Positions 21,701 through 32,541 of a DNA stretch of 64,000 nucleotides are shown here, piece by piece. How positions within the stretch are numbered: the stretch's first letter is position 1; each line of letters starts with the position of its first letter. The notes under the pieces were generated by a model. The model saw only the letters and a list, made by a program, of their open reading frames with translations. It had not been told where the DNA came from and did no database searches. Location: assembly GCA_963853835.1 (NCBI GenBank), contig OY970828.1:13831813-13895812 (forward strand), written 5' to 3'. This DNA is from Calendula officinalis. Lineage: Eukaryota > Streptophyta > Magnoliopsida > Asterales > Asteraceae. Made by a program: the position numbers and the translations under genes.

Positions 21701-24700
21701 TTAATTTGGAGCAAATTTAGACTTAATGTTCTCCACCACTTTGGTTCCGACTTGGAATGCTTTAGTCAACACAACATCTTCCACAGTAGGAGAAGATGCA
21801 AACAAAGCGTTTGCCACCCTTTGAGTACCCGGAAACTGGCTGTTAAAGCCGGCAATAACAGCTGCGGGAACTTTGCCATTATTCATCTGGAAGTGAATTA
21901 AGCCTCTAGGAAATGTAAATACTTCACCTTTCTTGATGGTTTTTGAGAAAAGTTTGTTTTCTGTGGTTATGAATCCAACATCCAATTCACCTTCAAGCAC
22001 AAACACGATCTCGGTTGCTCTTGGGTGGGTGTGTGGTGGGTTCAAACCACCGGGTGCGTAATCTATGCGAGCCATGGACACACCCAAGGTGTTTAGCCCA
22101 TTGATTTGGGTGACTGAGGCTGCGGTAACAGTTGCACCGAATGTATTGTTGGTCGAGGCCGGGTTTGCCAACCCGGCAAAGAAGAAATCATCTGCCGTTA
22201 TGTTGGTTTTGCAGGCAAATCCGTTCATTCTTACACCTGTATTATTTTTTACAACAATTTTATCGATGGTTAAAACTTTTATTCGATTATGAAATGTCTA
22301 TGACTTTATGGTGTTCAGTTAAATCTTATAATATTAGAATTATCAAACCATGTTATTAGCAAGTGAGGTTAGATCGTGCTCCACCACAATTATATGTTGC
22401 TAATACTTAACCCTTTTTTACTTCGCGATAGAGAAACGTTCCAGGTAGTCAATCTGTTTTGTAAGTCTTGAAAGATAAATCTTACTCCTTAGATCAAATG
22501 GTCAAGATCAACCATCAACACCTTCACCACCGCCTCCGCTACCACTCGCCACTTCCACATTCGGCCACCACCGTCGCTGGCCACCGCCACCACTAACGGC
22601 AACCTCCCTCCACCTTCAGCTGCTTTCAATCACATGTGATTGTGTATTCGTCTCCACCACCGACAACCCACCGCAACCGCCGACCGCTTTCAATCACATG
22701 TGATTTGTGTATCCAATCACATGTGATTGCGGTGGTGATTGCGGTGGCGGTCGATTGGCGGTGGTCGATGGTGGTGGTTGCCGGTGGCGGTGGTGGTTGT
22801 GTATTCAATTACATGTGATTTGGTGATGGTTAAGAGATTGATCTTGACCGTTTGACTTCTTTTTTTATCCAACAGCTAAGATTTGTGCATTGGGACTTTA
22901 TTTTACAGATAGACTTCCTAAAAAGCACCTCTTACTTTTATTTATGGACTTTGCCAAATGTCAGTCTAAAAGCTTCTTTTATTATAATAAAAGATTAATT
23001 AATACGAATGCTTAATTTCAATAAATTCAACCAACTGATATTTATAACTTGGTCGGAACAAACAAGTGTAATATAAATTTGATCAAATGCTAAAACCACA
23101 ACTTCCGTCGACAAAATGAACGCCCTTATGAAAAAAGTAGAAAAAGAAATAATGTTTTCAAAATGAGAGATGATATACATCACATGAACATATTGGAAAC
23201 TATACTGTACAAGTGTAGAAGTAAAATGTACTAAGTATTAGGTTTTGTAAATCTCAACTTGTTTTGTGAGATGTTCTATTAATCAATATATAGGGTACAC
23301 TTGTAACTAACTTCTACAATTACAAGATATATACAATCTTTTAGTTTTATCTACGATTTATTCAAATCTAAGCTATTACTAAGTATAAAATGTAGGTTAT
23401 AATTTAGAAATATTTTTTTGTTATATGGATATCACCTCTCATTAGTAATAATACATTTTGCAACTGGATGAATAGTGCTTTTTGTCCCCTAGTGAAATTA
23501 CGTATAAGTTAACTAGTCCATTAATTTTATCTAGTTTAAATGGACAATTATTAGCCCTTGGATCAAGAAAAATCAATGGTCAAGATTAAGATTCAAACCA
23601 CCACCACCACTACAAACACATGTGCTTCTCCAGCGACCGGAGACGGCGGCGGGCGGTGGCGGCGGGCGGCGATGGGCGGCGGTCGGCGGCCGGAGGTGGT
23701 CGGCGGCGGTGGTGACCGGTGGTGGTCGTGACTGGAAGCATATGTGTTTGAAACACATGTGTTTTGAAAATAAAGGAGTGTATACGTACAGACAAGCACA
23801 TGTGTTTCAAGTAATGAAGCACATGTGTTTCATAACGTCAAGCACATGTGATTCGTGATTCCAACACAAATGACTTGCTTGTAAGTTACATGTGTTCAGG
23901 AACAAAAACACATGTGTTTGGCTTTATGAAACACATGTGCTTCATAATGATATGTTCGTCAATTGTTTTGATTTTTTTCTTGTTAGTGAAGCACATGTGT
24001 TTCATAACGTCAAACACACGTGCTTCGTGATTCAAACACAAATGACTTGCTTGTAAGTTATATGTGTTTAGGAACAAAAACACATGTGCTTGGCGTTATG
24101 AAGCACATGTGCTTCATAATGATATGTTCGTCACTTGTTTTGATTTTTTTTCTGTGTAGTGAAGCACATGTGTTTCGTTACATCAAGTACATGTGCTTCG
24201 TATGCTCCCATGTGTGCTTAGAAACTCATGTTTTTAGTGACTTGAAACACATGTGTTTCGTGACCTGAAGCACATGTGCTTCGAAGTAATATGCTGTGTT
24301 TTAGTGAAGCACATGTGCTTCGATACATCAATACCATCACCACCCCCATTACCACCAGCACCTTCATTGTCAGCCACCACCACCACCACCGGCGGCAACC
24401 AGCGGCGGCCGACGGCCGGAGGTGGCCGGAGGCGGCGGCTGGCGGTGGTTGTAGGTGGGGGATTTGATCTTGACTATCTTGATCCAATGGCTAGGATTTG
24501 TCCCTTAGAACTAGACAAATCCTTTGGACTTCCTAGAATATAACTCGTAAAATGTACTAAGTATAAAATGTAGGTTATAATTTAGAAATATTTTTTTGTT
24601 ATATGGATATCGCCTCTCATTAGTAATAATACATTTTGCAACCGGATGAATAGTGCTTTTTGTCCCCTAGTGAAATTACGTATAAATTATATCCGATAAA

Positions 24701-26488
24701 GGGAATGATAAAAAATATGCTTGGCTGGCCTACTGGAAAGAAAAGGTGTTGTGTAACTAGGGCGCTAGAATTCTAATGAGAATTGATTTTGCTATTACAA
24801 CTTTTAATAGTTATACCACACTGTACAGATATTACAGCTAACTGTACAAGTATATTAAGCAATGAATGTGGTACAAACCTTAAAAGTTGTGGTAGGAAAT
24901 TAACCACCAAAGGGCCTTTGGCCTAGCGGTATGGTGTATGATTCTCATCCTTGAGGTCTGATGTTCGACTCCCGTCGTGGATATATGTGGTAATTAGGAG
25001 TAAATTAGATTTGCCGTTTAAATAAAAAGAGAAAAGAAAAGAAAATCACCCCCTAATTCTAATCCCTCTCTAAGCACCTATTTTTAATTTTCTTTTGAAG
25101 AATCTAAAATTTCAAAATAGTCCTTAAACTTTAAACTTCAGTTTTATAAAAAAAAATCAAACAATCTCTTACCTTTATTGTTAAGTTCTTGAAGTTAAAA
25201 AAAATCTTAATCGTTTATGACCAAATAATTCTTTAATTTATAGTACAATTTTAAACATTTATTCAACCATTCCACCAATAAAAAAAACTAACATCATTTA
25301 AAATGACGACATTCAAAACTTTTATGTTCTTGCATAACTAAAAATTTTGTGTTTCTTTAATCGTTATTATTATTATTATCATTATTACTTCCTCCGTATC
25401 AAAATAAGTGACACAAATTGGGTTACACGTTTTTTGAGGTAAAAGATTAAAGTAGAGGTTAAAATATATTAAAGTACATAGTTAGTGGAGAATGAGTCCC
25501 ACTTTTTCTTGAATAATGTGATATTAATGAGTTTTAAAAGTAAAAGTAAGGGTATAAGGGTAATTTCACTTTATTAAAGTAGATAGTTAGTGGGTGTGGG
25601 TCCTATTTTTTTTACCAAATAAGGAAAGTTTTCAAAGTGTGTCACTTATTTTGATACACCCCAAAATGAAAAGTGTGTCACTTATTTTGATACGGAGGAA
25701 GTATTATCTTTTGAGTGTATGAAAGAACTTTCGGTATCATGAGTGGTACATGCTACTATAACAAATATAACTAAATATTTGATTTATACATCAACAGATA
25801 TATAAGTTTATAGAAGTCAAATAACCACTCCGACACTATTTGACACAACTACAAGCATGATTCCGTACCCGCTGGATACAATTAATATAATAACACAAGC
25901 GGCACATTAGTCATCATAAAAAAAATCCCCACGACATCGTGCGGGTATATTTTACTAGTTCCACATACAAATACATAGACTTGGCAAAATGGAAATTAAT
26001 AAATGACCCTATAAAAAAACAATATGTAGTCAAAAGACAAGAAAGTGGTCGCTTCAAGGCATCTACAACAACTAAGAGATATGTTCATTGACTTTGACTT
26101 TTCTAAATCTCATCCGTCATTCCCTATGCATCCACTAGTTGACCAATAACATTACGAACGATCGTACATAGCTCAAAATGAAAGCAACAAGTTTGATCGG
26201 AAAAGTGTACTGATTAATACTAAATGTTCCTACTTTATCTTCATACATATAAAATGATTGAAATTTGTAATCTACTAATTTTATCTCCCAATCTTATTGG
26301 ATACTTAGAAATATTTAGTTTCGTTTAATAGAACTCAAATCTTTGGATGTAATTAGAGATAAAAGGAGATGGGAAGTACCCGAAGCAAGATCGGCAACAC
26401 AGACATCTTGAAGCAAGTCGGGATCTGCAGAGACAAAGGAAGCCAAAAAGATGGCCAATATCACTAACCCAAAGTCACTTGCAGCCAT
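21701..26488 (-). CDS. Germin-like protein (cupin), two exons
   Basis: Exon 1 is 26488-26380 and exon 2 is 22236-21701. Joining them (donor GTACTT, acceptor aatacag, phase 1) gives 214 residues, a normal germin-like length. Residues 1-21 are a signal peptide (MAASDFGLVILAIFLASFVSA), so the product is secreted to the apoplast or wall. Cys30 and Cys45 form the usual N-terminal disulfide. Cupin motif 1 is GGLNPPHTHPRATE with metal ligands His105, His107 and Glu112. Motif 2 is GEVFTFPRGLIHFQMNNG with His151. Possible N-glycosylation sites are NIT (48) and NNT (66). The family forms manganese-binding hexamers; some members have oxalate oxidase or superoxide dismutase activity, and the activity here cannot be told. 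No break is visible. It is the only host gene I recognise in the window. Confidence 0.93.
22492..22857. mobile_element. Palindrome-bearing non-autonomous element, small form
   Basis: Imperfect inverted ends: gatcaaatggtcaagatcaa at the left and the complement of agtcaaacggtcaagatcaa at the right. The interior has GC-rich CCACC/GGTGG tracts and CACATGTG palindromes at 22631, 22695 and 22718, each within aatcacatgtgatt-like context, plus one variant near 22811. It is related to the larger element at 23542. No coding capacity; superfamily undetermined. Confidence 0.55.
23378..23507. repeat. 130-bp direct repeat, left copy
   Basis: From actaagtataaaatgtagg to attacgtataa. A second copy lies at 24556-24685, with two differences that I can see. 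The pair brackets the palindrome array. Confidence 0.85.
23542..24503. mobile_element. Palindrome-array element (14 perfect CACATGTG)
   Basis: The ends are imperfect inverted repeats (ggacaattattagcccttgg... against ggacaaatcctagccattgg... on the other strand). Just inside are mirror-image CGG-rich tracts (23640-23735 and 24370-24460). Between them CACATGTG occurs at 23617, 23754, 23797, 23820, 23843, 23909, 23932, 23992, 24081, 24104, 24165, 24248, 24271 and 24310, plus variants. Flanking bases often extend the palindrome, as AAACACATGTGTTT or GAAGCACATGTGCTTC. Part of the array is a tandem duplication with a period of about 172 bp (23864 onward and 24036 onward). No coding capacity; it looks like a non-autonomous DNA transposon. 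Confidence 0.55.
24556..24685. repeat. 130-bp direct repeat, right copy
   Basis: Same 130 bases as 23378-23507 with two substitutions (cacctc/cgcctc, aactgg/aaccgg), in the same orientation. Confidence 0.85.
24911..25045 (+). mobile_element. tRNA-derived SINE
   Basis: A pol III box A (tggcctagcgg, 24919-24929) and box B (tgttcgactcc, 24962-24972) stand about 33 bases apart. The whole head (ggcctttggcctagcggtat...) is the style of plant SINEs. An A-rich tail (aaaaagagaaaagaaaagaa) follows near 25023. I could not fix a target site duplication. A functional tRNA is unlikely because the 3' half does not close an acceptor stem. Confidence 0.65.
25388..25701. mobile_element. Stowaway-like MITE (314 bp)
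   Basis: Terminal inverted repeats of at least 26 bp, cttcctccgtatcaaaataa... and its complement, flanked by TA (25386-25387 and 25702-25703). As in the MITE at 7908, the 3' end carries an extra internal copy of the terminal motif (gtgtcacttattttgatac). Confidence 0.92.
25927..25958 (+). mobile_element. Candidate Helitron 3' terminus (plus strand)
   Basis: An imperfect hairpin, ccccacg acat cgtgcggg, then nine bases and CTAG followed by T, the Helitron 3' pattern. The 5' end is not identified; the element would lie to the left inside the germin-like intron. Confidence 0.5.
26380..26488 (-). CDS. Exon 1 of the germin-like gene
   Basis: 109 bases: ATG at 26488-26486, 36 codons plus one base. 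It encodes the signal peptide and ADPDLLQDVCVADLAS, the conserved start of mature germins. It ends TCGG|GTACTT. The frame continues exactly in exon 2 (GT GTA AGA ATG AAC GGA), which gives GVRMNGFACK across the junction. It lies 4.1 kb from exon 2 and is too short to show as an ORF. Confidence 0.93.
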
Positions 26489-26627
26489 ACCAAATCTTGA
26501 TCTCTTAATGATTAGAATAAAAAAATATGGAATAAAACCTTTTCGGTGTTTAAATTTGAAAGGTGTAGTAATGATTAGGGAAAGGAGAAGTGTTTTTGAG
26601 TGGGAAGAGAGAGGGTGGGTTATGCGG

Positions 26628-26636
26628 TATTTAAAG
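26628..26636 (-). promoter_or_regulatory. TATA-like box of the germin-like gene
   Basis: CTTTAAATA on the minus strand lies about 140 bases upstream of the ATG. It would give a leader of about 110 bases. Confidence 0.45.
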
Positions 26637-26639
26637 TGG

Positions 26640-27093
26640 GAGAAGAAGTTTTGACACCAATTTCAAATCGCTAGCTTGTCACTTTCAATTGTTCAAAAAT
26701 CGGACTTCATTTATTTTAGGTTTCACGATATGTGGGAAATTTTAATTTGAGACATTGCGTTCTAGACACATTTGAAATGGAAAATTATTAGATCGTCAGC
26801 AATGGATGATCGTGACTTTTGGTTGACATGCGCCCTCCTTTTTTCCCTTAGGGTCGGTTGACTTTTGTGTGAATGGTGTTTGTTGTATCATGTATTAAAT
26901 ATTGTATCTTATGTCTTGATAATAAATTGATGCGAGTTCAGTTATCACTACAAGAGTTTGGTCATGTTTTCGTTCCGACTAGACATGAAAATACCAAATT
27001 TAACATAATATTAATTAAATACTAAATACAAATTACTTAAAGATATATATTGCATTTAAAAATAAAATTATATTAAATTAGACGGTAAATAAA
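26640..27093. other. Non-coding spacer, nothing recognised
   Basis: AT-rich upstream flank of the germin-like gene, up to the target site of the LINE. Confidence 0.5.
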
Positions 27094-27213
27094 TTTACTC
27101 TAGGTATTTTTTTTTGAACAACAAAAAAGGAGGCAACGGGTGGAGCTTCGGCATTGCCATCACCCTCCCGAGGACCTCCACTATATTAAAAAACTCGAGA
27201 ATCTAGCAATTTG

Positions 27214-28735
27214 CTAGATTAAACAAAAGAGTAAATAATTACAAGGGTTTTTTAAACAATCCACCCAAGAAATCCTAACTTTATGATTTCTATGAGTGAG
27301 CCACGAAAATGAAAATAATCTAATACTATCAAAAATCTCGGATTTTTTAAATCTGCCACCATCAAATAACAGAGAGTTACGAAGCTTCCAAATCGACCAA
27401 CAAACAGTGTACCCGATCACCGTGATCTTCAATTTCCGATCATTAACGTTACTGAGCTCCGCACACTTTGCAGCCCATTGAGTGCCTGTATCGCATTTCC
27501 AATCTCGCATATCACACCAACGAAAAACCATATTCCAAACTTGTTTAGCCAGGGTACAAGAAAACATTATATGAGAAACCGACTCCAATCTATCGTTACA
27601 CAATGGACACATAATACTTTCGATCTCTATACCCCGAAGAGATAGATTTTGCCTCGTGGGGGAGCCGATCTAAAAGCAACCTCCACATAAAAACATTGAT
27701 CTTGATAGGAATAAAAACAACCGATCGTTAATGATGCGTCTAGCGGACCCGACTGCGAATAAGCCGCTATCATCATGAATCCAAGTCATTTCATCTGCCC
27801 CGTTAGAAATCGAAATGTTACTAATTAAGGAAGTGAGGTTATGAAGTTGTTCTTGTTCGGCCCCTCCTCTAATAGGTCTTCTCCAATTAAAGCTCCACTT
27901 ATCAATCTCCCACCGATCTTTTACCCTGCAAAAAGAATTAAGCTCCAAACGAAATAACCTGTTAAACAAATGACAAAAAGGGAGTTTCTCCACTCCAATT
28001 GTTCAACCAAAACTTAATCGACTCGCCATTCCTTAACTTGAATTGGAAAGCATCTTTAAGAATAATACCATGATCATGGAGATAATTAATAGATCCAATA
28101 ATGTTACGCCAGATGCCTTTGCGGAAATTTGGAATTGGTTGAAAACTGAGACCTCCATCCACCCCATGAATGGCTTGAATGACACGACACCAAAGGGAGT
28201 CTTTCTCTTTAAAAAAGCGCCACTTCCATTTAAGAAGAAGAGCTAAATTAAGGCCATCTAGACTAGCGATGCCTAAACCACCCTTCTCTCTTGAAGCCAA
28301 ACAAGAGCTCCATTTGACCCAACTCATTTTTCTCACATTTTCGGTACCGCCCCATAAAAAAGTAGCTCTAAGTTGCTCCATATTCTTCAAAACTGTAGCC
28401 GGGGCCCGAAAAATGGTAAGCCAAAAAATCCCCAAACTACCTAACACCGATTTAATAAGAGTTAGGCGGCCACCAATCGAAAGCATATTAGCTTTCCAAG
28501 AGGAAAGTTTTTTACGCATTCGATCAATAATAACATTCCAAAAACGAGTTGAGCGACCGCCACCACCAAGACGAATACCTAAATAATCAAACGGTACATC
28601 GCCTTGGCTGCAACCGTTCCTAACACAGAGATCGACAATCTGCTCGTTGGGCACCCCAAAGCCATACAAATGCGACTTGGCCATGTTTAGTTTTAAACCT
28701 GATTGAGCATAAAAATCATTTAGAACTTCTGCAAT
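27214..28735 (-). pseudogene. LINE A ORF2, C-terminal part
   Basis: Continues LINE A ORF2 beyond the insertion: FYAQSGLKLNMAKSHLYGFG, DYLGIRLGG, SIGGRLTLIKSVLGSLGIF, then the zinc-binding RVT region (MCPLCNDRLESVSHIMFSC). Frameshifts near 27990 and between about 27700 and 27615 leave it in three frames. It is more decayed than LINE B, in keeping with being the older, outer element. Confidence 0.88.
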
Positions 28736-28873
28736 AATCTCTATATTACTTTTTTTTTTTGAACAGCAAAAAGAAGGCAACGGGTCGAGCTTCGGCATTG
28801 CCATCACCCTCCCGAAGACCTCCAAAACTAAAATAAATAAAACTTGAGTCTAGCAAAATACTAGACTAGCAAA

Positions 28874-31800
28874 TTACATGGGATTTTTTAACCAATCAAT
28901 CCACGGGATCTTAATTTTTTGATTCCGGTGGGTGATCCACGAAAAGGAAAATAACATAATATTCTCAACTAAACTCGACTTACGAATTCTACCATTATCA
29001 AATAATAACGAATTTCTGTATCTCCAAATCATCCAACAAGTAGTGAAACCAATTACATGCATCTTCGTCCTCTTGAAATTTACAATTGGCAGATTATTAC
29101 ATAGCTCCCACCATTGTAAAAAAGACTCACATGCCCAATTCTCTATATCGCACCATATGAAGACTGCCTTCCAAATTTCCTTTGCCATCTCACATGTAAA
29201 CATAATATGAGAAGTTGATTCCATAAATGTGTTACAATTAGGACACATTATAGACTCAATCTCCATTCCTCTTTTAGAAAGATTTTGTCTCGTGGGGATA
29301 CGATCTAAAAGAAGACGCCACATGAAAATATTAACTTTGATCGGTACCGATTTACACCATTCCAAACTAAGATCCGTTCCGGGGAAAAGAATATCATTTA
29401 TAACTTTTCTAGTACCACCGACTGTGAAAACCTCACTTTCACCCAAATTCCACACAACTTTATCTTTATCATCATTTAAACTAACATCATTTATAATAGA
29501 CATAAGCGAATCAAATTGTTCCTTTTCTATACCGTCTCGAATATTACGTCTCCAATTAAAATACCATTCTCCATGTCTCCATCGATCTTTAACTTTACAG
29601 AACGAATTTAGATCCAACCGATATAAACGATTGAATAGATTACTAAAAGGAACATTACTTTTCCATGGATCTAACCAAATTTAATCGACTCGCCATTCGA
29701 CAATTTATATCGAATCGCATTATAATCAACTATATTATGATCATGTAAAAATTTTATAGACCCAATAATGTTGGACCAAATACCTTTTTTAATTCTTAGA
29801 GACATCGAGTTAGAGAACCCTCCTTCGTCACCATGTATAGCTTGAATAACCCGACACCAAAGCGCCTCTTTCTCATTGTAGAACCGCCATCTCCATTTAG
29901 AAAGTAAAGCCAAATTTAAAGCATCAAGACTAGTAATACCCAATCCACCTTTGTCTTTTGTCGCCAAACATGTGGTCCATTTGATCCAACTCAGTTTTCT
30001 ATCTTTTTCATTACTACCCCATAAAAATTGAGCTCTTAGTTGTTCCATCTTTTTTATAACACCGACCGGAGCTCGAAATATAGACATCCAGTATATTCCA
30101 AGACTCCCTAAAACCGAATTAATTAAAGTTAACCGGCCACCAATGGATAACATATTTGCCTTCCAAAAAGATAACTTTTTATGCATTCTATCACAAATAA
30201 TGTCCCATTTTCTATTAGAACGCCCACTACAACCAATTTTTATACCGAGATATTCAAAAGCGAAATCACCTTTACTACACCCAAATTCCGAACACATATC
30301 ATCCAATTCACCAGAAGAAACACCAAAACCAAACAAATGTGATTTAGACACGTTGATCTTCAAACCGGATTGGTCATAGAATTCTGACAAAAGCCTTATA
30401 ATTTCTTCAACATTTAAACGATTCCAATCCGAGATAAAAACGACATCATCCGCGTAAAAAAGATGTGAAACATATAGATTTTCACAACCAATATAAGCCC
30501 CTTGAAGACGCTTATCTTGAATCGCTTTCTCTATCATAATGTGAAGACCCTCCATTGCTAAAATAAATAGAAATGGAGAAAGAGGATCACCTTGACGAAG
30601 GCCCCGGAACATAGAGAATTCCTCCGTGGGACTACCATTAATTAAAACGGATAAACGAGCCGTAGAAATACATTCCCGAATCCATCCCCTCCATCGAGAC
30701 CCGAAACCCATTTTCATTAAAATAACGTCGAGATATTCCCAACTTAACGAGTCATACGCCTTTTCAAAATCAATTTTAAAAAGAAGAAGTTTCTTCTTTT
30801 TCAATTTATACCAATCTAAAATTTCACTAATCATCAATGGACCATCAAGGATTTGTCTACCTTTAATAAACGCGGATTGTTCACTACTCACCAATTTGTC
30901 AACTACCTTGGATAACCGTAAGGCTAACAACTTGGCAATAACTTTATATTGCAACCCGATAAGAGAAATAGGCCGAAAATCTTTCACAAGCGTAGGGTTA
31001 GGAATTTTAGGAATAAGTGTAACGAAAGCGGCATTACAACCTATAGGAAGGGAACCTTTTAACAAAAACTCGGAAACCGACTTAAGTAAATCATCTTTAA
31101 ACACATCCCAATATTTTTTTAAAAATTTGAAAGAAATACCATCGGGACCCGGGGCTTTATCACTTCCACAACTCCACACCGCTTCTTTTAATTCTACTTC
31201 CGAACACGATCTTTCAAGTGTGATAACATCACTATCATTTAAACGATTAAACTGATCATGAAATAAAATAGGAGAAGTTGTATCAAATTTCTTAAACTTG
31301 TCTTTATAGAACTCCAAAAATATATTCTTTATACTTTTCGGCTCCGATACCCAGATTCCCTCATCCATAATTCCTTGAATCATTTGAGTTCTTCTACGCT
31401 GATTCAACATCCCATGAAAAAAAGATGAATTTTCGTCACCTTCAACATCCCATTTCGGCTTTAATTTTTGAATTAAATCGATATTTCCCATTCTATCCAA
31501 TTCTTTTAGTTCTATTAACCAAGCAAGGCGTTGGTGAATTTCCTCATTTGAAGCTTCTCCTTTATCAATCTTTTTATCTAATTCCTCAATGTGTTGGCGT
31601 AACCACATATTCCGCCCCATAGTTTTTTCTCTATGTTCCCCATTCCACTTTTTACATTGATTTTTAATCTCTTTAAGCTTGTTTTTTAAATTAATGATGC
31701 TCGAATTACCACTGTACGAATACCTACTACATATAGACTTGATTAAATCATCAAACTCCGATACCTCCAACCACGAATTAGATAACCTAAAAGGAGTAGG

Positions 31801-32541
31801 GCCAAAATCATTAATTTTTGAGTGGAGTAAAATAGGTGTATGATCCGATAAATTACGTTCCAAAGCCACAACTCTTAAATGAGGGTCAAATAAACTCAAA
31901 TTTTCCGAAATGAGAAACCGGTCTAGTTTACTCATTTTCGAGGATAATTTATTCGACCAAGTAAATTTTCTCCCACCAATGGGGAGATCTATTAACCCAT
32001 TTTGATCAATAAAGTGATTAAAATGAAGCGCTCCTTGAGCATTAAAAGAAGACCCAAAACGTTCCGACTCGAACCGTACCTCATTAAAGTCACCAAATAT
32101 AAGGATATTACCTTCATGCCCACCAATATAATTATGTAATTCTTCCCAAAGTAATCTTTTAGCTTCCAAATCTTGAGGAGCATAAACATTTACCATAAGT
32201 GTCGTATCTTGACACCCAATCCATTTGCCTTCTACAATCACATAATTCAAACCACAATGAATATTACTTTTAACGTAAACGGCCGTATCCCAAATAGACA
32301 CAATACCACCGGAGAGCCCTTGAGCCGAACTAGAAGCAAAATCAAAATGATAGTTACCCCATAACGCCTTTATTTTAAAAATGTCCACTTTAGACATCTT
32401 TGTTTCTTGAACCCCCAAAAACGAAACGCCATTTTGAAAACATAATTTCTTCACCCATTTTCTCTTTTCCACGTCTCCAATACCCCGAATATTAATTGAT
32501 AGAACTCTCATCATTAACCTTAAACGCACCATTACTAACAT
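28874..32541 (-). pseudogene. LINE B ORF2 (endonuclease, RT, zf-RVT)
   Basis: The N-terminal endonuclease begins MRVLSINIRGIGDVEKRK, with IFGDFNEVRF and LSDHTPILL. The RT has APGPDGISFKF, KDFRPISLIG, FIKGRQILDGP, LLLFKIDFEKAYDSLSWEY, GLRQGDPLSPFLF and FYADDVVFISDW. The zinc-binding RVT domain includes FMWRLLLDRIPTRQNL and MCPNCNTFMESTSHIMFTC. It ends WIDWLKNPM at 28874. One T is missing near 29683 (ESIKF block), the only break seen, splitting it into 956 and about 265 codons. This is close to an intact LINE. Confidence 0.92.

Larger units (their letters stand above)
22237..26379 (-). other. Intron of the germin-like gene (4143 bp)
   Basis: GT...AG intron loaded with small mobile DNA: two related palindrome-rich elements (22492-22857 and 23542-24503), a pair of 130-bp direct repeats, a SINE, a Stowaway-like MITE and a Helitron end. 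None interrupts either exon. Germin-like introns are usually far shorter, so most of this length is later insertion. Confidence 0.85.

Noticed and set aside
22626..22818. Overlapping Pro/Thr-rich short ORFs on both strands
   Set aside because: They are simple CCACC/GGTGG tracts of the palindrome-bearing element, open in many frames, with no family signature.
23550..24330. A CRISPR-like repeat-spacer array
   Set aside because: The genome is a plant; the repeats are 8-16 bp palindromes at irregular spacing inside an inverted-repeat element.
23573..24543. His/Met/Cys/Phe-rich ORFs (KHMCF repeats) as a possible repeat protein
   Set aside because: The peptide repeats come from CACATGTG palindromes and run in several frames on both strands; composition explains them.
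24911..24985. A functional tRNA gene
   Set aside because: Boxes A and B are present, but the 3' half does not form an acceptor stem and an A-rich tail follows, so it is a SINE head.
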